NCBI RefSeq assembly: GCF_009933335.1
Contig: NZ_MAEL01000017.1
Location: 1-50,006, forward strand
DNA length: 50,006 nt
Source of the DNA: Candidatus Enterococcus willemsii
Lineage (GTDB): Bacteria > Bacillota > Bacilli > Lactobacillales > Enterococcaceae
Direction of reading: 5' to 3'
Shown in pieces: positions 35,077 through 43,398 of this stretch. The translations under genes and the position numbers were made by a program. Each line of letters starts with the position of its first letter. Within the stretch, counting starts at the first letter, position 1. The notes beneath the pieces were generated by a model. That model was not told where the DNA came from. It did not search any database and was given only the letters and a program-made list of their open reading frames with translations.

Positions 35077-35931
35077 TTAAATGAATGTCCCGTATGGATT
35101 AAACAGCCCTAGTGCAAGATACCCACTACTGCCATCTTGTCGTGTTTGTTCGCCCCACAAGTAGCCTTCAGAACTCTGCACTTGCTTCAAAATAACTTGA
35201 TCGCCTTTGCGCAATATAGCCATTGACGCTGCTGTTGTTTTCGGTGCTTTTCGCAAGTAAACGGCTGTTTGCAATTGAAAACGTAAGCCGAAAGCAGTTG
35301 GTTTGGGAACTGGTTTTGACGCAGCACCAAAGAAATCTGCGAAATCTCCTTTAGCTAGCCGATTCAAATCGAGTGGTCCAGCGTAACCTTTTAATTTTCC
35401 GGCAGATGTGTATTGATGCAGATTGTATTTCTTAGAAGCGGTCGGATTTGCGCCTTGATAGCTACCAGTATTCTGGCCATACGTCGGTAACCAAATGCCA
35501 TCAAATTTGTCCGTATCTAATTGAAAAGAGGCGTACAAGTGATTGGCAATATACGCCCCCACTTTCTTTGCACCGAGTGCCTTTAATTTCTTTCGAAAGG
35601 CTTCACAACCTGCCCGCATATTAGCCATCGAATGTTCCTCGACATCCAACCACCAAAACGTCGGTTGAAATGCTTTGGCACGCTGATAAAAATCAGCAGC
35701 TTCTTGTTCCATATCGGAAATGGACGTACCTCGCACCCAAGCATAGACACCTACTGGAATCTTATGCGCTTGAAAAGCACGGATATGCGTTTGATAATGT
35801 TTATCCGTGTACAGACTCCCATACTGTACACGGACAATCACACCATCAATTTGCTGACTAAGCTGATCGTAATTGATTTGACTAGGCGCTTGCCATTCGC
35901 TAATGTCAAGAATGACTGGTTTTGGAATCAT
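35077..35931 (-). CDS. GH25 lysozyme-type muramidase with C-terminal SH3 domain
   Basis: Predicted peptidoglycan muramidase. The start is ATG 35931, supported by AAGGAGG 8 nt upstream, giving 284 residues; a longer frame upstream overlaps the DUF2922 gene and is not used. The GH25 fold starts at once (VILDISEWQ, catalytic aspartate D9) and shows FWWLDVEEHS near 98. An SH3b-like cell-wall domain occupies about 215-284. There is no signal peptide, as in phage endolysins that need a holin, but no holin or other phage gene is nearby. It is last in a run with DUF2922, DUF1659 and a sigma-like gene. Confidence 0.88.
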   Translation of the reverse strand: MIPKPVILDISEWQAPSQINYDQLSQQIDGVIVRVQYGSLYTDKHYQTHIRAFQAHKIPVGVYAWVRGTSISDMEQEAADFYQRAKAFQPTFWWLDVEEHSMANMRAGCEAFRKKLKALGAKKVGAYIANHLYASFQLDTDKFDGIWLPTYGQNTGSYQGANPTASKKYNLHQYTSAGKLKGYAGPLDLNRLAKGDFADFFGAASKPVPKPTAFGLRFQLQTAVYLRKAPKTTAASMAILRKGDQVILKQVQSSEGYLWGEQTRQDGSSGYLALGLFNPYGTFI

Positions 35932-35944
35932 TGGCGCCTCCTTC

Positions 35945-36157
35945 TTAGAACAAGATTGTTTCAATTGTTTCAACGTACTTCGCGCCAATAGCTTCTTGAT
36001 ACAAAGCAACCTGCTCTTTTTCAAACATATTCAATGCCGTAATGTCTTGCATCGCTTGTTGGACTTGTTCTTTCGTTAAGTTCTCATCTGCTACTTTTGG
36101 AACTAATTTATGCTTTTTAGCCTCACCATTCATAAAGGTTAAGTGTAGTCTTTTCAT
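35945..36157 (-). CDS. DUF2922 family small protein
   Basis: A 70-residue protein, MKRLHLTFMNGEAKKHKL at the N-terminus, matching the length and start of DUF2922 proteins (function unknown). The ATG at 36157 has GGGGAGG 9 nt upstream; a longer in-frame reading is not needed. It sits 19 nt after a DUF1659 gene and 13 nt before the lysozyme gene, so these form one transcript. The DUF1659/DUF2922 pair recurs in Firmicutes, usually side by side. Confidence 0.82.
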   Translation of the reverse strand: MKRLHLTFMNGEAKKHKLVPKVADENLTKEQVQQAMQDITALNMFEKEQVALYQEAIGAKYVETIETILF

Positions 36158-36176
36158 ATAAATTTCCTCCCCATGC

Positions 36177-36386
36177 TTATTTATTGTATTCATATTCAAC
36201 TGTCTCAATAACTGATGCTGTTTCAACACTTGTCGGCGCTAAACGCTCCACAATGTCTCCCAACGCTAAAATGGTTGCTTCTTCCACCCCTGCTTTGACA
36301 TTTGCAAACGTTTGCTTCACTAATTTTTCTGACCCTTCCTCTGCTAATTGGACCGTAACTTTAGTTTGCTTGTGACTTCTCATCAT
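36177..36386 (-). CDS. DUF1659 family small protein
   Basis: A 69-residue acidic-ended protein containing KQTFANVKAGVEEATILALGDIV, the DUF1659 pattern, with no membrane segment. Two adjacent ATGs follow an AGGAGG site; the first (36386) is used here, and the second is equally possible. It is co-transcribed with DUF2922 downstream. The role is unknown. A sigma-like gene upstream may control the set. Confidence 0.82.
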   Translation of the reverse strand: MMRSHKQTKVTVQLAEEGSEKLVKQTFANVKAGVEEATILALGDIVERLAPTSVETASVIETVEYEYNK

Positions 36387-36454
36387 ACTTCCTCCTAATC
36401 TATTTTTTGTAAGTGCGCCTTACACTTCTACTAACGGAATCGGCTTAGCTTTTG

Positions 36455-36928
36455 TCACTCTTTTTTGAAAAAAATGTGTTTTTTCTTTCTAAAGTATTGG
36501 CGATAACGACTTCTATTCTGCCGAGAGAGCTGATTGTCAAACAATAAAGCTAGCACTTTCTTTTGATCTTTTGGCAGTAATCGATGGTAAAAGGCATCAA
36601 ATGCAGCCATAGTCTCCACATCTTCAAACCGTTCTTCCATTTGACCACGCAACGTTTCTTCTTGCACTTCCTCTAGCTGTGGCACAAATTTACGTTTTTG
36701 GTCAACCACATACCATAATAAATACTTAAACAAATAACTAATATTGTTCTCCGCTTCAAAAGTCCCTCGTGACGGGTACTTTTTTGCACGTACATAAAAC
36801 AAAATCCGCAATTCTTGCAAATAATCGTCAAAATCATTTTGCCCTGGAAAAATACTACATCTTCTTAATACTTTATAAAACAAACGTTGATAATCATTCA
36901 CTAACTCTGTTAATTCTTGTTCACTCAT
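36455..36928 (-). CDS. Sigma-70-like factor (ComX/SigH-like, small)
   Basis: A 157-residue protein resembling small alternative sigma factors. The segment with DDYLQELRILFYVRAKKYPS, then ISYLFKYLLWYVVDQKRK (about 30-80), fits sigma region 2. The basic C-terminus (LSRQNRSRYRQYFRKKKHIFFKKE) is in the place of region 4, but no clear region 4 HTH is visible. It lies 68 nt upstream of DUF1659-DUF2922-lysozyme and is divergent from a ComK-like gene. By analogy with ComX it could drive these genes or competence genes. Start supported by AAAGGAT. The family call is moderate. Confidence 0.65.
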   Translation of the reverse strand: MSEQELTELVNDYQRLFYKVLRRCSIFPGQNDFDDYLQELRILFYVRAKKYPSRGTFEAENNISYLFKYLLWYVVDQKRKFVPQLEEVQEETLRGQMEERFEDVETMAAFDAFYHRLLPKDQKKVLALLFDNQLSRQNRSRYRQYFRKKKHIFFKKE

Positions 36929-37105
36929 TTTCGGTTATCCTTTAATTGAATTCCTCGAGGTAGCTTGATTATAGGAAAACTATCAAAAAAATAAAAATTC
37001 AATAAATGTATCTTTTTTCACAATAAGGGTTAAAATTTCTAAAAAAATTAGGTATAATCAAACCAGAACATCATGTTCTTAATATATAATTTAGGAGTTG
37101 ATTTT

Positions 37106-37906
37106 ATGGACAGAGAGAAAAAGCACCATCGACGTATTCCCCCTGAACAGTTAGCATACCGCCCCCAATTGGAAGATTTGCCTGCGTTTCACGTTGCAAA
37201 TGAACAATCTGCTGTTGATATTTTAGAACTAAGTAAACGAATTCGCCTAAGTGCCTCGGCAGATTTTTTTGAAGAAATTTATGCTATTATTCCGGTAGTA
37301 TGGCCGACAAGGACGGTTAGTTGTATTGTTTATCGTACCACTGTCCTTTTAGTCGAAAAAGAGCCTTTTCAAATCATTAAGCAGTTACTAGAAACATTGG
37401 AATACTTGAATTTCACGATTTATAAAAGAACTTTAGAACGATTACTTCATGCCAAACAACGTCTGACTCCTGTAGGAACCAAAAACTTTAGTTTATTCCC
37501 AACAGGTGGCGCCCTGCGTGCAGATACTTGCTGGATTAACCCCGGTCGTATTTATGCTCTACATACACGACATATGGACACAATTATTTGTTTAGATAAT
37601 TTATTTACAGTTCGTAACTCACGAAACAAAAAGTCCATTCGAAAAAACATGGAAAAAGCTTTTTTAACCCATGCACTTATGAAACGCGAACATGATTACA
37701 ATACGCCTAAATTGAATATCAGTTTATTGGAATATCTAGGTGTGACTTCTTCTTATGAAACTCGTGAAGTCTTAAAGAAATTCCAATTTCAGCACATTCC
37801 CAATTATCAACACGCATTTTTGAAACTCTATAGAGAAGTTCAACAAGAACAAATTATCAAAGAAACACGCCGTCAATTAACCAAAGAATGGAATATTGAG
37901 TACTGA
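37106..37906 (+). CDS. ComK-like putative competence transcription factor
   Basis: A 266-residue soluble protein, start ATG 37106 with TTAGGAG upstream (an ATG at 37073 lacks one). The middle matches the ComK core pattern: LFPTGG at 130-135, then CWINPGRI from 142 to 149, and a later stretch LFTVRNSRNKKSIRKNMEKA. In ComK the same order (FPT, six or so residues, C-x-W-I, then a basic stretch) is conserved. It is longer than Bacillus ComK (about 190), with extra N- and C-terminal sequence. It is divergent from the sigma-like gene. The call is from motif reading only; it could be another regulator. Confidence 0.5.
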   Translation: MDREKKHHRRIPPEQLAYRPQLEDLPAFHVANEQSAVDILELSKRIRLSASADFFEEIYAIIPVVWPTRTVSCIVYRTTVLLVEKEPFQIIKQLLETLEYLNFTIYKRTLERLLHAKQRLTPVGTKNFSLFPTGGALRADTCWINPGRIYALHTRHMDTIICLDNLFTVRNSRNKKSIRKNMEKAFLTHALMKREHDYNTPKLNISLLEYLGVTSSYETREVLKKFQFQHIPNYQHAFLKLYREVQQEQIIKETRRQLTKEWNIEY

Positions 37907-37962
37907 TTTGCTTATTATAAAATATTTAAAAGTTAAAAATATAACATTTTAAACGCGCTTTA

Positions 37963-37991
37963 TTGACAAGCTTATCGGAGACTGCTAGATT
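37963..37991 (+). promoter_or_regulatory. Promoter of the GGDEF gene
   Basis: A perfect TTGACA (37963-37968), a 17-nt spacer and TAGATT (37986-37991), 72 nt upstream of the ATG. Confidence 0.6.
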
Positions 37992-38063
37992 TAAATTATC
38001 ACCCTTTTTACAAACAAATAACGGATTCGTTCCCTCACAATGAACGTTTTTTAAGGAGTATTT

Positions 38064-39170
38064 ATGGAAAAACTAGCATTGCTCTTACTTGTTTTACCCG
38101 TCGTTTTTTTAAGTTGTGTGATTATGCTAGCATTCTGTCTTTATCGATTCTCTAAATCAGAGATATCTACACCAGTCAAGACATCTATCTTAGGTTTGCT
38201 CTATATCATCTATATCTATGTAACCTTATCATTCTCCTATAATTTAATGGGATCTTATAGTTATTCCTTTGTGTTAGAGACTGTCCTATCCTTTTATTTC
38301 TTTCCTCAGTACGGACATTTACTCTACCTTGCAACGCCGATATTAACCATATGCTACTATGTCCTTACCGGAAGTTACAGCGGAGATATGGAGTTTCAGT
38401 TTATTTTCCTAGGTTCTTGTCTCTTTATCTTCACTTCTTTGCTTAAAGCACTGTCTAAGTTAGACATTTTATACAATGTAATCGTAACTTTTGTCTTTAA
38501 ATATATTGTGTTAGTTCTTTTCTACCTATGTTTTAAAGATTATTTATTAACCAAACTGATTGATGATACGCTTGTATTGTTCGGCTCTCTAACGATGACA
38601 TTTATTTTATGGCAACTGTATCGTTTAAAACTAAATGATGAAGCCCAGATTCAGCAAGCAATTGAACAAGGCCAAATCGATGCGTTAACCAATACGTATA
38701 ACTTTCATAAATTACGTAATGATTTAAATGAATTTCAGCAAAATAAACAGTTTTATTCTCTTGCGATGATTGATTTAGATCATTTCAAAAAACTCAATGA
38801 TACCTTTGGACATACAGAAGGAAATGAAGTCTTAAAAGATTTTGCGCGCTGTCTGGATGACGTCTTTTCTCAACGCTTCACACGTGATCGTTACCGCATC
38901 TATCGTTTTGGTGGAGAAGAATTTTGCGTCCTTTTGCTTGATTTTCAGAAAAAAGCAGCCTTTAAAGAACTCTCTTTTTTCAAAACAGCTTATGTTAAAC
39001 GACAACGACTGCTACAAAAGGCTTATGAAGTAACTTTTTCCGTTGGGATTGAATCCAATCAAGTCCATCAATATGACGGCATGAAAACCATGCACTGCGC
39101 AGATGAAGCACTTTATGATGCTAAACGTTCAGGACGTAATCAAATAAAACTCTATGCAAATAAACACTAA
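38064..39170 (+). CDS. Membrane diguanylate cyclase (GGDEF protein)
   Basis: A 368-residue protein with five to six membrane helices (about 1-195), then a GGDEF domain (about 205-368). The domain begins DALTNTYNFHKLRNDL and shows the metal site MIDLDHFKKLND and an intact GGEEF active site at 283-287, so cyclase activity (two GTP to c-di-GMP) is plausible. The usual RxxD inhibitory site five residues before the motif is absent. No EAL or HD-GYP phosphodiesterase and no PilZ protein lie nearby. GGDEF proteins are scarce in Enterococcus-like bacteria, so a single orphan is notable. AAGGAG precedes the ATG. Confidence 0.9.
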   Translation: MEKLALLLLVLPVVFLSCVIMLAFCLYRFSKSEISTPVKTSILGLLYIIYIYVTLSFSYNLMGSYSYSFVLETVLSFYFFPQYGHLLYLATPILTICYYVLTGSYSGDMEFQFIFLGSCLFIFTSLLKALSKLDILYNVIVTFVFKYIVLVLFYLCFKDYLLTKLIDDTLVLFGSLTMTFILWQLYRLKLNDEAQIQQAIEQGQIDALTNTYNFHKLRNDLNEFQQNKQFYSLAMIDLDHFKKLNDTFGHTEGNEVLKDFARCLDDVFSQRFTRDRYRIYRFGGEEFCVLLLDFQKKAAFKELSFFKTAYVKRQRLLQKAYEVTFSVGIESNQVHQYDGMKTMHCADEALYDAKRSGRNQIKLYANKH

Positions 39171-39212
39171 AAAAGCTCTCTACCATGTTATGTGGTAGCA
39201 GAGCTTTTTTTC
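39171..39212. terminator. Bidirectional terminator between the GGDEF and VanZ-like genes
   Basis: Stem 39171-39185 with 39193-39208 (an AAAAGCTCT/AGAGCTTTT base and a TACCA/TGGTA top with a small internal mismatch), with T-runs on both strands. The right part lies inside the end of the convergent VanZ-like gene. Confidence 0.8.
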
Positions 39213-39784
39213 ATAAATTGATTTTTTAGTTTTAAACAGATTAGATAACCGATAATACAGCCAATGAAATTCAACAAAATATCGCTTAGAGCGAACGTCC
39301 CGATATAAAAAACATATTGAATCGTCTCAATGCCGACAATTGTCAATAAAGCGACAAGGATAAATTCCCACCATTTCGTCTTCAATCCATACAAACCACC
39401 TAAAGGAATAAAGTAGACCACGTTTAACATCGCCTCTAAAATGGTTTTCTTGTCTTTCACGACAAAATCAAATATTTCCCAGCTAAATGTATGATACTGC
39501 GGGGCTTTCGTAAACAAAACCACAAACAGTAAGAATAAATAAACACTATAAAATAAATACAAATAAATGGCTGAAAAACGTTTGAATTCAATTTGCAGAT
39601 AAAATAACCAACAGCTCATTAACACAAAGACCATTAAAGTTTCTTTTGTGTATGCAAATCGATCCATCATATGAATGAAGCGATCATATTGCGACAATGT
39701 TGGATAGGCAATATATTGAATTAACTCAACCCCAATCACTGCTGATAAAACAAAGGCAACAACACAACGTAGTAAGCGAGCCAT
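39188..39784 (-). CDS. VanZ-like membrane protein
   Basis: About 198 residues with five to six hydrophobic segments. The conserved VanZ pattern is present: NVVYFIPLGGLYGL near the middle, and GIETIQYVF then ALSDILLNFIGCIIGYLI near the C-terminus. The family is named after the teicoplanin-associated VanZ, but most members are not resistance genes. I start at ATG 39784, preceded by a G-rich AGGGGGG site; an upstream ATG at 39826 has none. No vancomycin resistance genes are nearby, so the function is open. Confidence 0.8.
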   Translation of the reverse strand: MARLLRCVVAFVLSAVIGVELIQYIAYPTLSQYDRFIHMMDRFAYTKETLMVFVLMSCWLFYLQIEFKRFSAIYLYLFYSVYLFLLFVVLFTKAPQYHTFSWEIFDFVVKDKKTILEAMLNVVYFIPLGGLYGLKTKWWEFILVALLTIVGIETIQYVFYIGTFALSDILLNFIGCIIGYLICLKLKNQFMKKSSATT

Positions 39785-39868
39785 TTCATCCCCCCTCATC
39801 TCATTTATTGTAGCAAAAATCCCCACAAAATAACGTGATGACAGGCGCTTTTAGTAATTTTTTAGAAT

Positions 39869-40051
39869 CTAACCAATAAAATTGTCATTTTCAACCAATC
39901 GTTGTAGCGTAAACATCGATTTTTTTAATGATTGTTGCTGCGTATCAATGTCGTAGGTATTTTTTTCAATACCATCTAGTTTTTGATTCATTTCATTTAA
40001 TGTCTGTAAGGTTTGTTTCAATACTTCTAGTAATTGTTCATTCATTTCCAT
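39869..40051 (-). CDS. Small coiled-coil protein coupled to the MFS gene (60 residues)
   Basis: A 60-residue polar protein beginning MEMNEQLLEVLKQTL. The heptad-like leucines and many Q/N/E suggest a short coiled coil; no membrane segment is seen. It has a GAGGAAA site, and its ATG overlaps the MFS stop codon in a TAATG, which implies translational coupling. I do not recognise a family. A subunit or accessory role for the MFS exporter is inferred only from coupling. A longer in-frame reading from 40336 lies inside the MFS gene and is rejected. Confidence 0.65.
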   Translation of the reverse strand: MEMNEQLLEVLKQTLQTLNEMNQKLDGIEKNTYDIDTQQQSLKKSMFTLQRLVENDNFIG

Positions 40052-41241
40052 TAGATTTCCTCGTTTCCTTTGCGATAAAATAAAGCATACAAAATTAGAC
40101 AAACAATCGGTAAAATACCTGCTACCAAATAAATCCCTTGGAAAGAAAGCACGCTGCGTAATTCGCCTAAGACATATGGACCGACACCCAAACCTAAATC
40201 CAAACCAACAAAATAAGTCGATAAAGCAATCCCAATATGATGACCGTCCACTTTTTTCAAACAAATCGCTTGCCCATTTGACATGAACGTACCATAACCT
40301 AAACCAATAAACGCACCTGCCAGCAATAGCATCCAACTCGTCTGTGTGACGCTTAATAGCCCCAAACCTGCAGTTAAAAAGAGATAACTTGGATACATCA
40401 CCGCATTTTCCCCATAGGCATCAAAAATACGACCAGATAACGGACGCGTAGCCGTAATAACTAAAGCGTAAACAACAAAGAAAAAGGAACTGGCTTCCAC
40501 CAAATCAATCATTTGCGCATAAGACGATAAAAAGGACAAGACACTCGAATAAGCCAAGCCCATCAAAAAGGCGATGAACGAAATAAACAAGACACGTTTC
40601 TCAATAAAACTATCGATTGACCAAGAATTTAATAATTTTCGATGTTCTTCGGTCACGACGATATTCTTGACTGGAAACATAAAACTAGCAATCGTTGTTG
40701 CCACAATCAAACCAATTGAAAATAGAATGATAAAATAAAAATTCGTGGTATTTAATAAAATCATCCCTAAGAAAGGCCCTACAGCAGCTGCTAGACTCGT
40801 GCTTAAACCATAGTAATTAATTCCTTCTCCATTCCTAGACTTCGGAATAAAGGCGGTCACAATCGCATTCGTAGCCGTTGATACGGTTCCGTAACCAAAC
40901 CCATTCAAGAAACGCACCAGATACAACATCCCCATCGAAGGAATAAATAAATAAGCAATCGTCGTTAGTAAATAAAACAACGAACCGTAACGTAAAACAG
41001 CTTTACGACCGTAGGCTTCCAATTTTTTCCCCATGAACAAACGGGCAAATAAGGTCCCAATAATATAAATGCCAGATGCTAACCCCGCTTGTCCTAATGT
41101 CGCATGCAACTCATCTTGGGCAATTACCGCAATGATGACCATCAACAAGTAATACACCAAATACACCACAAAATTAATCAGCGTAATCCCAATAAACCCT
41201 TTGTTAAACAACTTTTCCTGTTCTTCCACAACTCTTCCCAC
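40051..41241 (-). CDS. MFS transporter
   Basis: A 396-residue major facilitator with about 12 helices and a drug-efflux-like N-terminal half. The loop 2-3 motif is seen as LFARLFMGKKLEAYGRKAVLRYG, and a second copy is at RPLSGRIFDAYGE between helices 8 and 9. Substrate unknown; family members of this form export drugs or sugars. The first codon is GTG, with a weak ribosome binding site, and another GTG 12 nt later is possible. It is divergent from a Crp/Fnr-type regulator gene, with a PrfA-box-like palindrome between them, so it is a likely target of that regulator. Confidence 0.88.
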   Translation of the reverse strand: MGRVVEEQEKLFNKGFIGITLINFVVYLVYYLLMVIIAVIAQDELHATLGQAGLASGIYIIGTLFARLFMGKKLEAYGRKAVLRYGSLFYLLTTIAYLFIPSMGMLYLVRFLNGFGYGTVSTATNAIVTAFIPKSRNGEGINYYGLSTSLAAAVGPFLGMILLNTTNFYFIILFSIGLIVATTIASFMFPVKNIVVTEEHRKLLNSWSIDSFIEKRVLFISFIAFLMGLAYSSVLSFLSSYAQMIDLVEASSFFFVVYALVITATRPLSGRIFDAYGENAVMYPSYLFLTAGLGLLSVTQTSWMLLLAGAFIGLGYGTFMSNGQAICLKKVDGHHIGIALSTYFVGLDLGLGVGPYVLGELRSVLSFQGIYLVAGILPIVCLILYALFYRKGNEEI

Positions 41242-41349
41242 TTTCAGAAAATTTTCTATTACAAATGAAAGTATATAAAGATTTATCAGACAAAAAATGC
41301 AAAATTGTCACAATAAAATTATATAAACATTCAACAATTGCAAAAGTTA

Positions 41350-41363
41350 TTAACATTTGTTAT
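41350..41363. promoter_or_regulatory. PrfA/Crp-type box between the MFS and regulator genes
   Basis: TTAACATTTGTTAT matches the PrfA box TTAACANNTGTTAA with one mismatch; the core TAACA-TT-TGTTA is a perfect palindrome. A possible -10 (TTAAAT, 41386-41391) would place the box near -41 of the regulator gene, fitting autoregulation. Confidence 0.6.
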
Positions 41364-41425
41364 TGTTTTTTGTGCCTATTTACGATTAAATACCTAAGAA
41401 CACTAAATCCAAAGGAGGATACAAG

Positions 41426-42082
41426 GTGGAAAAACAAATACTACAAACCTATTTAGACAACCATTCCTTCCCGATTATCACGAAAGAAAAGAAAAAGTAT
41501 ATTATGTACGAAGGCTTGCAAGACAGCTCAGCATATATTCTAAAAGACGGCATTATTAAAACCAGTGTCATCACCCGTGATGGCCGTGAATTCAATCTAC
41601 GATACATTACAGGATTAGAAATCGTTTCACTCTTAAAAGATGAATATTCCAAATTTACCGATGCACCTTTTAATATCCGCATTGAGTCACCCACTGCGCA
41701 ACTATATAAAATTAATCGCGTCCAATTTTGGCAAGACATCAACCGCAGCCCTAAACTACAAAATTATGTCAAAGAATACTACCGTGTGAACCTATTACAA
41801 TCTATGAAACGCATGCAACAAATGCTCATGAACGGTAAATTCGGCGCTGTCTGCACCCAACTTTATGATTTATCAGAAACCTTTGGCGTCGACACCGAAG
41901 ACGGACGACTCATCGACTTTATCGTTACCAATGAAGAAATTGCACGCTTTTGCGGCATCACCTCTGCCAGCAGCGTCAATCGCATGCTCCAACAACTCAA
42001 AGATAGCCATGCCATTGAAATCCAACAACGCAAAATCTTAATTAAAAACATGGAAGCCATCACCGAGAATATTATTCTATAG
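41426..42082 (+). CDS. Crp/Fnr-family transcriptional regulator (PrfA-like)
   Basis: A 218-residue one-component regulator. The N-terminal cyclic-nucleotide-binding-like beta-roll (about 25-110) contains LKDGIIKTSVITRDGREFNLRYI. A long dimer helix follows, then a C-terminal HTH (about 165-215) with NEEIARFCGITSASSVNRMLQQL. The beta-roll lacks the full cAMP-binding pattern RxS, so the ligand may be something else, as in PrfA. The start is GTG at 41426 after AAAGGAGG. It is divergent from the MFS gene. Confidence 0.85.
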   Translation: MEKQILQTYLDNHSFPIITKEKKKYIMYEGLQDSSAYILKDGIIKTSVITRDGREFNLRYITGLEIVSLLKDEYSKFTDAPFNIRIESPTAQLYKINRVQFWQDINRSPKLQNYVKEYYRVNLLQSMKRMQQMLMNGKFGAVCTQLYDLSETFGVDTEDGRLIDFIVTNEEIARFCGITSASSVNRMLQQLKDSHAIEIQQRKILIKNMEAITENIIL

Positions 42083-42088
42083 CACAAC

Positions 42089-42116
42089 AAAGGACCTTGC
42101 AGCCGCAAGGTCCTTT
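42089..42116. terminator. Terminator after the Crp/Fnr-type gene
   Basis: A 12-bp perfect stem (42089-42100 with 42105-42116), AAAGGACCTTGC with its complement and a 4-nt loop, 6 nt beyond the stop codon. Confidence 0.85.
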
Positions 42117-42122
42117 ACTCTA

Positions 42123-42305
42123 TCACTTCTTAAACAACTGACTCAACGCACCAGCCAAGAAACCTGTTCGTCGACGTTGAATACTCTTTTCTTCTTCGGT
42201 TAGTTTTTTCTTTCCACCGAGTCCACTTTTTTTCTTACCTGTACGCAACTCTTTCGAAGCTTGGGCATACGAATTAACAAAACTTGATTTTCCGCGAATT
42301 TTCAT
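42123..42305 (-). CDS. Small basic hypothetical protein (60 residues)
   Basis: A very basic 60-residue protein beginning MKIRGKSSFVNSYAQA, with a lysine-rich middle (TGKKKSGLGGKKKL) and RRRTGFLAGALSQLFKK at the end. I choose ATG 42305, since GAGAGG is well spaced to it; a GTG 9 nt upstream is too close. It lies 19 nt after the acyltransferase gene, probably one transcript. I do not recognise a family. It could bind nucleic acid or anionic polymer, a guess from charge alone. Confidence 0.5.
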   Translation of the reverse strand: MKIRGKSSFVNSYAQASKELRTGKKKSGLGGKKKLTEEEKSIQRRRTGFLAGALSQLFKK

Positions 42306-42324
42306 GGCAGTCACGTCCTCTCAG

Positions 42325-43398
42325 TTAAATAAACTTCCTCTCAATGTAAGCATACACGGAATCCATCATTCTATCCAGTTTTAACCGTTGAACGAACCAC
42401 AAACGCAGTTTATCTAATAACACACCCGCAACAAAAAAGAACACGGATAGTAACAAGACACTCCCTAGCAAGAGCAAACTCGTCCAATCAGCAATTTTCG
42501 TAAACATTCCCGGTAAGACCAGATTGTAGAATAAGGGATGCGTTTGAAATAGATACGCTGCTAGTGCACTCGTTGAAAAGAAACCAATTATCTTATGCAT
42601 ACGTTTCGGAAATTTCATACTAATTAAGTAAAGAAATAACGCCACCGACATAATAAAAATCGTTGGAAACGAATATCGACGAACCCACCAGTCTTGCCCT
42701 TCAAACCCATCAAAGTAAACCAAATATAAATTACGCAAATCGTGCGCAACGACCGTCAACATACCAAACAGAAAGTAAATCGATAACAACCATTTACGCT
42801 TACGAACCAAGTTAGGAATACCGTGAATCTTGATATACGCACCCACAACATACATATAAATCAACCAAATCGGTGAATACCCACCTTCAACATACATCGC
42901 ATCTTTTTCTGCAAAACTACTCACAATTGATAAAACAAAGAATGCTATCACAAGCAGTTGGAACAATTCTTTTTTCCTCAACGCTTTCATACCTTTATTT
43001 AAAATCGGCGTAAATACATACAAAATCAAATACGCATTAAAGTACCAATAACCATGATGAATCGTTGGAAAGAATGATTCAATCACCTGATCAAAAGAAA
43101 TCTGATAAAGAGGACCTATAATTAACATCATCCCAACAGAAAAGAACATCATCTGCAGCCATAAACCAATCAAGCGTCGTAGCTTAAACTGTGAATTTAT
43201 TGCCACAAAACCACTAATCAAAGCAAAAATATTCACCGATACCACACACAAATATTCCAAATAGACTACAGCTTGACCTTTTAACGAATTATAGCCCAAT
43301 TCACCCAGAACGCCACCTTGACCTAGAACATGAAGCCCCATAATCATCAGCATCGATAAAATTCTGCCAAATTCTACGCCATAATTTTTTTCTTTCAT
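42325..43398 (-). CDS. Membrane acyltransferase (acyltransferase 3 family)
   Basis: A 357-residue polytopic protein with about ten helices. The family N-terminus VEFGRILSMLMIMGLHVLG contains the conserved histidine thought to be catalytic, and YWYFNAYLILYVFTPILNKG is the typical second conserved region. Members O-acetylate or succinylate cell-surface sugars. ATG 43398 has AGGATGG 8 nt upstream; the GTG 6 nt earlier is less likely. It is next to the nucleotide-sugar gene cluster but separated by a terminator, so a role in decorating that polysaccharide is only suggested. Confidence 0.87.
   Translation of the reverse strand: MKEKNYGVEFGRILSMLMIMGLHVLGQGGVLGELGYNSLKGQAVVYLEYLCVVSVNIFALISGFVAINSQFKLRRLIGLWLQMMFFSVGMMLIIGPLYQISFDQVIESFFPTIHHGYWYFNAYLILYVFTPILNKGMKALRKKELFQLLVIAFFVLSIVSSFAEKDAMYVEGGYSPIWLIYMYVVGAYIKIHGIPNLVRKRKWLLSIYFLFGMLTVVAHDLRNLYLVYFDGFEGQDWWVRRYSFPTIFIMSVALFLYLISMKFPKRMHKIIGFFSTSALAAYLFQTHPLFYNLVLPGMFTKIADWTSLLLLGSVLLLSVFFFVAGVLLDKLRLWFVQRLKLDRMMDSVYAYIERKFI

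Noticed and set aside
35077..36386. Prophage remnant around the GH25 lysozyme gene
   Set aside because: No holin, tail, integrase or attachment sites are seen; DUF1659/DUF2922 and a sigma-like gene are not typical phage modules.
36397..36420. Palindrome between the sigma-like and DUF1659 genes as a terminator
   Set aside because: The stem is only five base pairs (GTAAG/CTTAC) and lacks a T-run on the coding strand.
39188..39784. Glycopeptide resistance locus because of the VanZ-like gene
   Set aside because: No vanHAX or vanRS genes are nearby; VanZ-like proteins are common outside resistance clusters.
40052..40336. 155-residue reading frame ending at 39869
   Set aside because: Its first 95 residues are a shadow of the MFS gene; only the final 60 residues have a start signal of their own.
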